A DNA stretch of 64,000 nt from Aquatica leii (GCA_035610365.1 CM069433.1:134372545-134436544); one strand, 5' to 3'. Shown: positions 21,939 to 32,960, counted from the stretch's first letter. Notes: a model not told the origin generated them from the letters alone. Numbers and translations: made by a program.

Positions 21939-24051
21939 ATATACTATTATTTTTAAAAATAATTATCATTTATAAAAAATTTATAGAGTAATAAACTAAA
22001 AAAAATAATTAATTAATTGTTGTAATTGTTATATATTTTTTTAATATTTTGTTACAACTTTTCATTGGAGTGATTTTTATCGTTTGCTTATTGTAAGTTA
22101 TGTAACGAAAACAAGATTTATCTAAAATTACAATTTTATTATAATATAGATGTTTGTGCTAAACGTTCGATTGGGTTTAATAATTGGAGGGAATTACGGA
22201 ACCAACCACCTTATTAAGTATAGTATTTATTTGATTGTATCGAACTTTTATTTTTATAACTTTACGGTTTGATATTAAATGTGATATAAGAAGTAAAATA
22301 AGTGTTATTTTTTATTGCTACTTATCAAATGGAAACGATTGGTATTGTTTGTTAATTTTGTTTATTACGCATTATATCAATTATTTATAGTAACAAAAGT
22401 TTTTGCATCTAATGATGTCAATTTTCTTTTTTAAATTATGTTTAGAGTCTAATTTTATTTATCATGCAAAACCAAGCTAATAATTTTTCTTAAGTTCACT
22501 GAACAAACTATATAATTAGCCCCAGCATATAGGCAACCAACACCACCTTAGGGTTTTCATATATACAGGGTCAATTACGGAACCCGTTTATTAGAACTGA
22601 ATTCAGTCGAAATCTGAAAATTTGCAACTTAATAAAAATCAGTATTCAAAAATATTCATCTTGTTCTTTTAAAATAAATTTTTTTAATTCTACACAATAA
22701 TTAGTGTTATTAGTTATAAAAGTTACTTAGACCATTTAAGAAAGTTGTGTTTTATTAAAGACTGCCATTTGATGCAGTTTTCATCATTTTTTTTTATTTT
22801 TACTAACTTGTAGGGAGTTTAATTAAACTTTTTTTTTAAATTGTTGTATCATCTTGTTTCACGGACCTAATTTAAAACGCTTTCAAGGTCTAGGATTAAA
22901 GCAACTCTATTTTTAAAGTTTTTTTCTATTTAAACAGTTAGAGGTGTGTTCTATCTGTTGAAAATGTTTACATTATTTAAAATTTTATATTGAAGGTTGC
23001 ATGTGACGATATTATCTACGTAAACCATAAAAATGTAGGATACAGTGAGAGTTTATTATATACATAACTCAATAAGTCAATAATGATTAGTTAAGATGGG
23101 AAATGTTTTTTTAATATGCACAACAATTTTTTTTTAACTAGTGCATTTTTCTTCGTAACTTTATTTCTACACACATTGTAAATGTAATTGTTTAGTTGTG
23201 ACAAATTACGCACCTCTTAGATTTATTTTGACATAAATTATGTCGATGTTAAAATGGGTTAACATTAGTTAGAATTTGAATTTGTAAATAATTCGTTAAG
23301 CATTTACACCTTGTCATGTTAAAACCTAATGCATTTGTAACGGACACTTGGCTGAAATGTTTCTTGCAAACTTAACTCACAATAAGAAACTGGCAGCTCT
23401 GGTAATGGAGGGTGGCGTGGGTAAAGGAACTAATAGAAATCAGCCTATCTTCAATGTGCCGATTACAATCGTATATAAAGGCACCAGAACGAGAATAACT
23501 TCACATGCCTTTTCACACTTTTACACAACTGAAGGAATACAGATAGAACACGTATAACCTAACAAGAGGTAAATTTACTTTAAAATCGGCGTCTGTAAAA
23601 ATATAAAGCCAACAAATATTCATAATTGCAATATCACAGTAATGAGAAATTAACAACTTCAATTATAGATATACTACACCTTCAAGTTAAGCAGCACACT
23701 GTACAACCAAAATAAATCAACAACGTAAAATAATTATTGATTTTAAAACTGAACATTAACAATATGACAATAACAACTCGACAATTCTCTCAGTTTACGA
23801 AATATATTTACGACGACGATATACCAAAACAATTAATACACGTCTTTACCACGTAAGTTAATAGGTACGTTCATAAATGCTAAAAGAGGCGAAAGAAAAT
23901 TAACCTAACCGCAGAACGTAAGTGTATCATGTCCCAGCAGTTTCTTATTTCTTATTCTTACATGCTTCAGTTTGTAATCAACGAGATGGAAATGACGAAA
24001 CTAGTCCATCCGACAGGAAACGACAGTTATAACATTACATGCAGAATTATT
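21939..24051. other. no gene recognised
   Basis: AT-rich. An ACAGGGTCAATTACGGAACC end-like sequence occurs near 22565, similar to the GTGATTCACGGAACTGG end of the 16.5-18 kb element, but no partner was found. A short frame at about 23348-23557 has no start ATG at its beginning and no recognised domain. Confidence 0.4.
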
Positions 24052-24142
24052 AAGAATTACAAGAAGAACACGAAATTTTGTAAACACCAGATTTATCTAT
24101 TTATTGGTGTTTACAAAATGTCTTGTTCTTCTTGTAATTCTT
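24052..24142. repeat. 38-bp-arm hairpin over the GIY-YIG start
   Basis: 24052-24089 and 24105-24142 are reverse complements at 36 of 38 positions, separated by a 15-nt loop. The right arm is the real coding sequence for the start of a GIY-YIG domain (GVYKMSCSSCNSS); the left arm is an inverted copy of it. Confidence 0.85.
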
Positions 24143-24447
24143 CTTATGTCGGCTAAACTGGAAGAAAGTTAAAAATTAGATTAAAAGAACATATTTATTT
24201 TATTAATAGAAATTTAAATACTGATATCTCTAATACCTGTTCTGCCTTTGCTAATCACGTTTTGTCTACTAGTCAATCTTTTTCTGCTAATCTTAATATT
24301 AAATTTCTTCATTTTTGTAATAAAGGCCATTATCTCAACAATCTTGAAATTTTAGAAATTCATCGTCTTTCTAATGATAATTCTTCTACGTGTCTTAATG
24401 AACTTCTCGATATAAGCACTTCTCCTCTTCTTAATCCTAAATTCTAA
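24105..24447 (+). pseudogene. Penelope-like element GIY-YIG domain
   Basis: The frame encodes GVYKMSCSSCNSSYVG, an in-frame TAA, then TGRKLKIRLKEHIYF, SAFANHVLSTSQSF, NLEILEIHRLSND and LNELLDISTSPLLNPKF. This is the GIY-YIG endonuclease that Penelope-like retroelements carry behind their reverse transcriptase: the GVY and YVG strands, the R..EH catalytic helix and the LE.LEI helix are all there. The stop in place of the residue before TGR breaks the domain. No reverse transcriptase precedes it in frame, so the copy is 5'-truncated. It is a different lineage from the piece at 25.1-26.0 kb. Confidence 0.75.
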
Positions 24448-24624
24448 TTTTACCTTTCTATTTTTTAAATTTAAATTTATTTTTATCATTTCTGACTGTG
24501 TGTTTATTGATAGTTTCAATTTGTTATTTTTGACATTTGTCAATTTAATAATACTAATAGGTATGCTCTTTTATAATTTATTTGTTAGCTATATTTTTAA
24601 TATTTTGTACTATTTGTAGAGTTA

Positions 24625-24657
24625 CTGACGATGACATTTTATAAAGTCGAAACATGT
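24625..24657 (+). ncRNA. hammerhead-ribozyme-like core
   Basis: CTGACGA (24625-24631) fits the invariant CUGANGA, followed by T, a GAC/GTC stem closing a 10-nt loop, GAAA (24649-24652) and a self-complementary ACATGT. It lies about 180 bp behind the Penelope GIY-YIG stop on the same strand, where Penelope-like elements are known to carry hammerhead motifs. Stem II is only 3 bp, one extra base follows CTGANGA, and stem I is not obvious, so activity is doubtful. Confidence 0.4.
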
Positions 24658-24773
24658 TTAAAATTAAATACATTAAAACCAAAATATTTTGTGGAAAATA
24701 CTTTAAGACAAATAATTTAATTTTTTTATTATTTCTGAGAATGAAGGATAATTGGTATATACATTTGTTTACC

Positions 24774-24960
24774 TTTGCAATTTAGGTTTCTTCTACTCTT
24801 ATGTCTATTTCTGATCCCAGATACATTATTTTGGTTTTATTTAAGTCCTTTTTTAATTTTACTTCTATGATTCTTTGTTCCGGTTTTCTGCAGTTAGGAT
24901 AGTATTGTCAATGTATTTTGAGTTGGTGAATCGTTCTCCATTGATATTGTTACACACTTA
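24774..24960 (-). pseudogene. RTE-like LINE reverse transcriptase scrap
   Basis: On the minus strand the sequence encodes INGERFTNSKYIDNTILTAE and, after frame changes, a DLNKTKIMYLG segment. The order matches the palm region of RTE-type reverse transcriptases, where INGE.L..LRFADDI.LIAE is followed by LSKTKVM. The catalytic FADD box reads YIDN here, so it is decayed. It lies between two + strand Penelope relics. Confidence 0.45.
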
Positions 24961-25465
24961 AAACTTAATTTATTTGAACTATTGTACACGATCATAAATG
25001 TAATTAATTTTACTAAAATAAAACGCAATATACTAAACTAACTATAACTAATGTGTTTAATAAAATAATCACTTGCTATAATGGTCTCGTGGTAATCTCG
25101 AATTGTCTAAGTTTCTTGATCATCTTAACAATCAACACCTAGATATCAAACTTACTATGGAAATTGAAACTAATGGTTCTCTCCCATTTCTCGACGGACT
25201 TCGGGGCCATTCTGTTTATCTCAAACCCACCTATACGGACAGATACCTTCATACTTCATCTCATCATCATCCTGCACAAAAACATTCTGTTATTGCATCT
25301 TTGGTTTATCTATTTGTCAATCTCAGTATCTAGGCTTGGAACTCCGTCATCTTACTAGAACCTTGGTGAACAATTGTTATACGAAGCAACAAATTCGTAC
25401 AGTTATTAATCTTCGTTTACATCCTCGTGCTCGATTACCTAAGGAGTTCCGGATCCAGTCCAAAA

Positions 25466-25507
25466 TTAGAATTTTTACCCTATATGAATATAGGGTAAAA
25501 ATTCTAA
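25466..25507. repeat. perfect 20-bp-arm palindrome in Penelope relic
   Basis: TTAGAATTTTTACCCTATAT at 25466-25485 is followed by GA and by its exact reverse complement at 25488-25507. Confidence 0.9.
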
Positions 25508-25690
25508 GGTTTCAGATCAAATAAGGAAACTAAGAACGGTATTAGACTCATATTCAACTAGACAGGCAAAATCTCTCAGATTCTTCCTTCTCCCAAGGAC
25601 AAATTTTCTACACTCTCATTTCAAGATGCGTACCAAATTCTTTGTTCATGTGGTTTATTCTACCTTGGTAAAACCTGTCGTTCTGTCATT

Positions 25691-25734
25691 ACACGCATTT
25701 TCCAATATGATTGCTGTATAAGGAAAATGCGTGT
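25691..25734. repeat. 13-bp-arm hairpin in Penelope GIY-YIG relic
   Basis: ACACGCATTTTCC (25691-25703) and GGAAAATGCGTGT (25722-25734) are exact reverse complements around an 18-nt loop. The domain's catalytic helix is disrupted at this place. Confidence 0.85.
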
Positions 25735-26149
25735 TTCTAAGTCTGCGGTTGCTGAACATCATTTTATTACAGGTTAGAATATAGATTTTGATGACGTTTC
25801 AGTGATTGCAAAATATGTATTTTCTTCAATAAGAAAATCCAAGAGAGCATAGAAACCATCAAACACCCCAATAATTTTAATCGCGATCATGGTTTTCAAC
25901 TATACCTTTTCTGGTTCCCGGTCATTACTCCTTTATCAATAACACGTCCCTTTTCGACCGTAACCCAATTACAGTCAAGCTTAACCAGCTGTGACGATAC
26001 TTATTCTTTATATACGGATACTACTTCTTCTTGAGTCACTTCTATGGAGTTTAGAATCTGGTTTGGTTCACAAGTTGATTACCTAACGCTATACTGGTTT
26101 TTTGTTAGATTGTCGTTTGCTTTTTCAAGTTTATTGTTTTCTTTACCGC

Positions 26150-27690
26150 GCAACCATTTTTGTTTTCTAATGCACAGTTAATGTGTTCTACTACCCTGTG
26201 TACTTGTTGTATGGTGGAGTGGTGACTCTAGAACTCCAACTGATGATCACGTATTAATTTTTGTTCTTCAAAAATATGGGTAAACTTGGTCAGGAATATT
26301 CTTTCAAACAACTCAGAGAACAGTGGAAGCAGACTGTTGAGCCTGTATGAAGTGGACTCATTGATGGGCTTTCCGAGTTTGAGTATACGTATGATTTCAG
26401 CAGTTTTCCATTGAATCATAAAAAATACTGTACGTAAAATACTGTTAAAAGTGAACGTGAGCATACAGATAGCTTTAAAAGGCTGAGTCTAAGGAAGGGG
26501 CACAGGGAAACTGTCAATCGCTACGTTAGTGTGTGGATCATTAGAATGAAGTGGTTAAAAGACTCCTTGAAGTTAGGCTGTAAAAGTATATGCTTTATTT
26601 TTGTCAGTACAAGCCCATGTACCGTTTGCATTACGAATTGGGGGTATGTGATTTTTGGGAATATTCTGTCTTCCAGTGCCATATGGAGTAATCAGCATTA
26701 TCTGTCTGGTTAATTTTTCTAGGTATTCGTTAAAATACTCATATATTTTGCTTGTTGTATGAGTTTTTTAAGATTTTGGACTGCTGCGTTAAATCTGCGT
26801 TTGTCCTCTGGGGTTCTACTATGTTGCCAAATCCTTCCGAGTCGCCCTTTATCAGCAATCTTTTAGTTGTGTGACCCTTGAGGCGTTTAGGTTGATTGTT
26901 TGGATTAGTGTTTCAACCGCTTCTTCGATGTCTTCTTCTGGTTTCAGTGCGATATTAGTTGTTATGTTGTCCTGTAGTACTCCTCTAAAGTAGTGCTAGT
27001 CTGTTTTGTTTTTAGTTAAGGTTGGAGATCTGGCGTTACTTCTTACTGATGTACTTACTTGTACTAATATGGTCCGAGGATAAGTCGAGACACGACGAGA
27101 TTTCTAGGTAACCTTGAGGTATGCCTCTGACTAAAATAGTCAAGTCGGGGATCTTTGCTAAATCAGTCTGCTAATAAGTAGGTTAATAAGTGGAAAGGCA
27201 GCTCAGCTGATTTATTTGTATAATAGATGGTAGTATTTTACCTCTTGGTTTGGAAACACGAGAACCGTAGAGGGGGTGCTTTGCATTAAAATCTCTTAAA
27301 GTCAGAAATTGGTTGCCTAAAGTTCGTATATACCTTTCGAGACTTTTTTTATCAGGTCTGTATTCGGATGAGCAACAGACAGCAGAAATAATAAGAGGTC
27401 CAATCCAATACTGTGATTGCTTGGATAAATTCAGAGCAGTATCTTGAAATTTAATGTAGTTTTATATGGTGTTTTATTAGTATCGCTGAATCGCCTCATG
27501 CTGTGTAATTGGGATAGTTGGTGTTATATGTATCGTAACCTTGTGTTTTAAAGTATGACAGTTCTATAAAATGCGTTTCAGAAATCAGTAATATATCGAT
27601 GTTGTGGTGTAATAGAAAAGTTTCTACTTCATGACGGTGTTTGACCAGACCACTGGCGTTTCACTGGGCTATTTTGAGTATTTGAGCCAT
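26150..27690 (-). pseudogene. jockey-like LINE ORF2 (endonuclease + RT)
   Basis: From ATG 27690-27688 the minus strand encodes MAQILKIAQ, a stop, NASGLVKHRHEVETFLLHHN and IDILLISETHF, the start of an apurinic-type endonuclease with its catalytic SETH. Further on come LRDFNAKHPLYGSR (the DFNA box), then a linker with PPIRNANGTWACTDKNKA, and the RT start with QWKTAEIIRILKLGKP, TSYRLNSLLPLFSELFERIF and EEQKLIRDHQLEF. A HHSTIQQVHRVVEHIN block follows. The element ends around 26150, before the catalytic FADD box, so it is truncated as well as frameshifted and contains several stops. It faces the Penelope relic that ends at about 26.03 kb. Confidence 0.75.
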
Positions 27691-27705
27691 TATTGATTAT
27701 TCAAG

Positions 27706-27930
27706 TTAACTAACTGCGTCACTAGATTTTTTAAATCTCTTATTTCTTCCATGATTTGATTGATCATATGACGCTGTGAGTCTATTGTTTGTTGCATAAT
27801 GCATAAAAGATATTATGTTGTTTGAATATGGCGTTGGGTTTTGTATATCATGATGGTTTGCATATGTGTGGGGGTCATAATTTTGTGGTGCCTTGTTGGT
27901 ATCCATGTGGTACGTAACTTGAGTAGCCAA
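27706..27930 (-). pseudogene. jockey-like LINE ORF1 tail
   Basis: A 74-codon frame with many Asn, His, Tyr and Ser residues (for example NYDPHTYANHHDIQNPTPYS) ends at 27706, only 15 bp before the ORF2 start codon on the same strand. That position and the low-complexity composition fit the C-terminal tail of the gag-like ORF1 of jockey elements. The zinc knuckles expected before such a tail are not visible. It might instead be non-coding 5' sequence. Confidence 0.4.
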
Positions 27931-29789
27931 TTTTGGATTTGGAACTGGGCTATTTTACTTTTTTGATAAAGAGGTTCGACTCCAATGATAGCGTTTAAAA
28001 GACTAGTGAGTGTTTGTCACATTTGTCTATTTATATTTTAAAAATAATTAATAGCCACAAACTCATTATGGTAAACTGTATTATTTATTAATAATATGAA
28101 AATTTGATTTTAATATCTTATTAATTTTCTATCTGGCTGTGTCTCCAGTTCCTACATCTAAGATCTAACATATACAATGTACATACCTCAATGTTAAGCA
28201 AGAAAAAAACGATACGTTTTGTTATATAGAAAAATAGTTGTCCGAATATGTAAGAAATATACATTATCAACCGAAAGTAAATCAATTTATGAATTTGAAC
28301 GTCTTCCATAGAATATTTTTTAGTTTAAATTCGGCCATGCGCGACATATGCTTAAATACGTTTTGTCATTTGCATTACAAAGACAAAAACTATTTTTTAA
28401 TTAACAAATTTCGCTTATATGTTATGTTTCAGTATTGGCAACATTTTATGCAATTGTTAAATTTATGTAAACTTATGAAGTTATTTAGTAAAGTAAAAAT
28501 AATAAAATTGGTATACAATTAATGCAACAGTTGCTTCTTTGAATAAACTATATTACTTGGCAGGTTGTTTAATTCGTTTTCGCAGGCCGTATTTTGTAGA
28601 CGGAATGATATTCTTTTCTTTATAAAACTACTCAAACAGTGTGTATATTTTAGTAATATTTTAATACGGCCACGTATAGTTGGTATATAATTGTGGCTCT
28701 TATAACTTAAAAACATCTTCTTAAGTGTTTGCATCAATTAAATTTAAAAAAATTCATTTCTGACGAGTTTGAACATTTTTATGCGACCAGCTCTTATTAT
28801 AGCATAGACGTAATTAAATAATTAATGGCAGTAGTGCATTCATATAACGTATACTGTAGTATATGCACATAATAATAATAATAACACAAAAATGATAATT
28901 ATGTATTTTTTACATTATCCAACCAGTTAAGAATGTTTATAATGTTGTTCAAATAAAAGAAATAATCTAGCAGTAAAAGATATACAAAAACTATAACAAA
29001 AATCATCTAAATTTTACAGCCGCTATTGTATAAATTTAGAACATTAAATTCACAAAATACTTTTTTAAGAACCAACTGCAAAAACACTTCAGTTTTTACC
29101 CTTACGCAAATAAAACTTTTGCTAAATAACTTGCAGTGTCACATTAATGTTTGTTTGAAAACATACTAATAGCACAATTTTAAATGAAATTCTAAGATAC
29201 CAATATCAATGTATTATTTAAATTGCCCGGTATCCCAATTATTAAATTTATCGATTTAACCAAAACTGAGTATTACATTTTTAGTATATTATTTTTAATG
29301 ATAAAGGAAATAAATAAATACAAATACTTTTCATCATTTTATTTATTTTGTTAAATTCTGGCAAAACTAAATATTTATTTAAAAAATTATTATTATTGGA
29401 ACATATCTTAGTTTTTTTTGTGCTATTTATTCAGATATGTTTTCATTAGTTAATTGTGTAATTAGCATAAAACTGTACATCTTTATTATTTCGTTAACAA
29501 AAAGGTTGGGTGTATTCCTTAAAATTTAGTAACGTATTAGTATACTAAGGCACAGCAACTACAGATAATTATCTGTTTTATGATGTGTATTGTTAAGCAC
29601 CACTTTGTTAAAAGTAACAAACTTTAAATGCTTCTTATTTTATATGACTACCATTATTGTTTGTGCGATATATTTAATGAACAAAAAAATAAATGTATCT
29701 TAAGCTTCAGGTTTTTACTGAAAACTTTGGTAACACAAAATTAATTTTAAACATTGTCAAGTTAATTACGTTACATTATTTTAAGTAAA
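27931..29789. other. no gene seen
   Basis: AT-rich. Several 60-95 codon frames lie at 28.1-28.7 kb on both strands, rich in Phe, Ile, Asn and Lys, without motifs; they look like chance frames. Confidence 0.45.
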
Positions 29790-30263
29790 ATGCGCAATAA
29801 TCTACAGAACCGAACAAACTTTAACAATAGTAATGAAGATACTTCTACCGTAAACATAAAAGATTTAAATTTATTTTCAACTGACGAACAAGCTAACTCG
29901 ACAAAGGATATGATTAAACACTAAACTCTAGTATTAGATACGAGATTAACTATTAAACTAGTTAAATTTAAACAATGCAATCCTATAGATTTAACACAAT
30001 CGCTTCTAATACAAACTTATCATTGTCTTAACCAACAAAGTTCCTTTCAGCAGTTTCCTGTTTATTCTCTTTAAATTCTAAACTCGACAACTTTTAATTC
30101 GCCTTGTCGTAATATATCTAGGACGCTCCGATTAAAAAGCAATAAAAAGAGAAACAAACAAGACAAACGATTTTCGTTTAACCTAAAATTTTTGACGAAC
30201 AACACCGGCCGAATTTTAAATTACAAAGTTTTTTTTAACAAATTGCTAGTTTTATATTTGTAA
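29790..30263 (+). pseudogene. unidentified 157-codon frame with two stops
   Basis: Starting at ATG 29790 the frame runs to TAA 30261-30263 with only two internal stops, TAA at 29922-29924 and TAA at 30072-30074. In DNA of this AT content about a dozen stops would be expected by chance, so the frame looks like a decayed gene. The first part is Asn/Thr/Asp-rich with an IKDLNLFSTDEQANSTKDM segment; the last part is basic (RTLRLKSNKKRNKQDKRFSF). No domain is recognised. It stands alone in gene-free DNA with no repeat boundaries seen, so it could be a degraded transposon ORF or an old retrocopy. Confidence 0.35.
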
Positions 30264-31310
30264 ATGTGAAAAGTTGGAGGTATCAGAGTCGTGACTAGAA
30301 AGATTATCAGGATTCTTTCACTGACGCTTCGGTTGGAACGTAGCGAAAGAAAATATAGAGAATATTAAAATATCTAAATAAATATTTGTTGTTTTGTATT
30401 CTAACAAATTCATCTACATGTATTATTTAAGGCGCGTAGATTTCTTTGTAGTTTTTCCCAAAATCTTGCAATATTGATATCTATTACAGCAGCTGTGATT
30501 TTTTTATGCGTGAAGGAAAATATCAAATATTAAAGATGTACGTGTATTTGCATGCATCGTAGATTTTCAATACGTTTTTTCTTGTTTTACTTTAAATTGT
30601 TATCAGTACAATTTTTCAACAGATCATACAATTAAAATTTATTATTGATCAATATTACAACAAACTGTTTTGCAAGGTTTTGTAGTTTTTTTTAATTTAT
30701 GCAATTTTAACGGAATATCGTGGCTTTGCTTAGTAAAGTCGGTCGTTGCACAAAGTCTACAGTAGCATTAAGTAAACGATAATGATTTTAGATTACACAA
30801 ACTTTGCAATTTGGTTATAAACAGTAAAACAAATAAACCAGAATATATTACATGCAACATAAACCAATAAAACTTTTATTAGTTTTAGTAATGTTGGCGA
30901 TTGAATGACGATTACTGTAAAAATATTTTCTTTATAAATTGTTGGGTCTCAAACTAATACAATGTTTATAAAGCAAAGTTTGTTTTATAAAACATTTTTA
31001 AATTTGATTCGTTTATACAATCAAAATATCTCAATATTTTATGTTTTAATGATTTAATTTGAATTATTTGATGATTTTAATAGAACATAAATATTACACT
31101 ATGTCGAGTGTCTAGTAACATGCAAGGCACATTTATGCAATATATTTATTACGAAGTTTACATTTTACACTTAAAATTGTTATCTATGTGACTTTTCGGA
31201 TCTAAATTTTTATTGATGCTTATCTACAGTTTTGTACTGTACAAATTACAACTTTACCAACAACGTGAGTTGGCAGTTAGAACGCTTTATTATGGTTTTA
31301 CTTAAGGTAC
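30264..31310. other. no gene seen
   Basis: AT-rich, no repeat or protein recognised. Confidence 0.5.
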
Positions 31311-31440
31311 GAGCATACCATACATCGATGTGCGCGGTTACGATCGCGGCTTAGGTTGTGGTTCAGGTCTTAGTTTACGTCGCGATCGCGGTTCAAGCCG
31401 CCGTCGCGCCATACATCGATGTGGATGTAGATGTGGTTCA
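31311..31440. repeat. CpG-rich patch with a repeated CATACATCGATGTG
   Basis: CATACATCGATGTG occurs at about 31320 and again at about 31411, bracketing a stretch with CGCGATCGCGG and CCGCCGTCGCGCC. The local CpG density is far above the surroundings. The identity is unknown; an element end or small island is possible. Confidence 0.45.
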
Positions 31441-31996
31441 GTTTCAAAAATTGTATTACTACTGTAGAATTGGACATGTCTTTTAATTTTTCTGTATTTT
31501 TGACTTGTTTATGACTTTAAATTGTAGGCTGTGTTGCCTAAGCGAAAAATTTTCAGAACAATAACTTTTAATAATAAATTTAAAGAAATGAAACTTAAAC
31601 TCACATTTTTTAAAATAATTAAATGTACACGGGTCATTTAAAATACTACAACTTTTTAAGAAAATACTCTATTTATTTAATTGATGCAAACTTATTAAAA
31701 GTTTATTTAAAGTGACACGTGATGTGATGTGATGGATAAGAATCGACATCAATCGTTATCTGTGTTGGATCTGTCTGTTACGCTAAATAAGTAACAAATT
31801 CATGTTTATCAAATGTTTCTGATTATGTCAATATACATAAAAATCACAATCACTTTTACACTTGCTAAATGGCATGTGGTTTGAAGTAGACCAATACGCC
31901 AACAGTTAAAAACAAACTATTTTGTTCATCGACGTCGCTTTAGACCGCGAGATAAGCAGTGAAAAAGATCTTTTTGTTATGCGCAGTCTTATTAAG

Positions 31997-32212
31997 AAAG
32001 TAAATGTTTGTTTTAGGTAAATGTGGCATTGAGGTAACGACCGTAACCTAAACCGCGCTCATTCATACATCTTCGGTATGTTTGTAAACCTAGACATACA
32101 CGATTTCATAACAATGTAAAGGTTTGTTTTACATAAATGTCACATCCCGGTAGCGGTAACGACCTGAACCCTGTGATCGATGCATCTTCGGTATGTTTGC
32201 ACTTTTAGGCAT
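31997..32212. repeat. tandem duplication, ~115-120 bp unit
   Basis: Unit A (about 31997-32093) and unit B (about 32117-32212) share GTAAA.GTTTGTTTTA, TAAATGT, a GGTAACGACC block and CATCTTCGGTATGTTTG in the same order. No coding content. Confidence 0.6.
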
Positions 32213-32690
32213 TGAAACTATAATGTTTTTGATTAATATTTTTTAGTGTTTTTTTGCGGTTTGTTTTTACTATTTCACAACACCTTTGCTCACGGTGCTT
32301 TTTTAAAAAATGATTTTTAGTGTATTTATATTTTTTTCGTATACTAAAAGATGGCCCTTATACTAACTACTATACAGTATTTATAAAATACATTATAGTC
32401 TCCTACACTTATTAAAGTTTAATTTGGTGTTTCTACTAAATATTCTTTTAGATACCCTGGCGCCTTACGCGTTTTCTGTGAGCCTCGCAAATATTAGGTT
32501 TAGTACTGTTTGAAGATAATGTGTCGTTTACTTCCATATGTGATTATACTTCTGGTGTTAGTGGCGAAGTATTTTCTAAAGTATGAGATAAGATGTTTTC
32601 CATGGAATGTTGCAGGGTATTATTCGACGGATGAGACGTAATATGTGTTTATATGTGTAAAACTTAAGCTTTTGCGGTTGTTATGTTTAT

Positions 32691-32960
32691 GATTATAAGC
32701 GACTTTTGGCTTAGACCGCGTCGTAGTTAAACACCCAGACTTAGGCTTGGTCCTAGAGTAGTAAATGTCACTGACATTTACCACTCTGAAGATGCAAGCT
32801 GCAATGTCTTGCGAAACGTCAGTTGGTTTGGGTTCACGAACGACAATACGGCAAAGACCAAATTCTACTTCTTGTTTTGGCTCTCAAGAAGAGACTAGGA
32901 CCAAGCCTAAGTCTGGGTGTTTCATTACGACGCGGTCTAAGCCGAAAGTCGCTTATAATC
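32691..32960. mobile_element. fold-back element with 66-bp arms
   Basis: 32691-32756 and 32895-32960 are reverse complements at 63 of 66 positions. They start GATTATAAGCGACTTT and end GGCTTGGTCCTAG towards the loop. The 138-bp loop contains a 10-1-10 palindrome (32761-32781) and a hammerhead-like core (32786-32817). Arms this long and this similar indicate either a fold-back transposon or a recent inverted duplication. No target duplication was established. Confidence 0.75.
32786..32820 (+). ncRNA. hammerhead-ribozyme-like core in fold-back loop
   Basis: CTGAAGA (32786-32792) fits CUGANGA. It is followed by T, a perfect 5-bp stem GCAAG/CTTGC closing a 9-nt loop, then GAAA (32813-32816) and CGTC. 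The layout is the same as at 24625, including the extra T. Stems I and III are not evident, and N7 is A rather than the usual U. Confidence 0.4.

Larger units (their letters stand above)
25085..26035 (+). pseudogene. Penelope-like element: RT C-terminus plus GIY-YIG
   Basis: The reading encodes KFLDHLNNQHLDIKLTMEIE, NGSLPFLDGL, HSVYLKPTYTDRYLH and SSHHHPAQKHSV, the conserved end of a Penelope-type reverse transcriptase, then a thumb-like LRHLTRTLVNN segment after a frame change near 25315. Behind it comes KILPSPKDKF, a GIY-YIG domain with LCSCGLFYLGKTCRSVITRI, KSAVAEHHFITG, an in-frame TAG, and HPNNFNRDHGFQLY. At least three frame breaks are visible. Two perfect palindromes interrupt it: 25466-25507 between RT and nuclease, and 25691-25734 inside the nuclease, where the family's R..EH helix should be. 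The RT catalytic YADD region is missing, so the copy is 5'-truncated. Downstream it abuts a jockey-like relic on the opposite strand. Confidence 0.8.

Noticed and set aside
23348..23557. 69-codon frame with a GGVGKGT stretch considered as a P-loop
   Set aside because: The stretch lacks the GxxxxGK[ST] spacing, the frame opens with TTG, and there is no further NTPase motif.
27971..27982. GGTTCGACTCC, resembling a tRNA T-arm
   Set aside because: No acceptor, D or anticodon arm can be built around it, and it lies in the jockey-like leader region.
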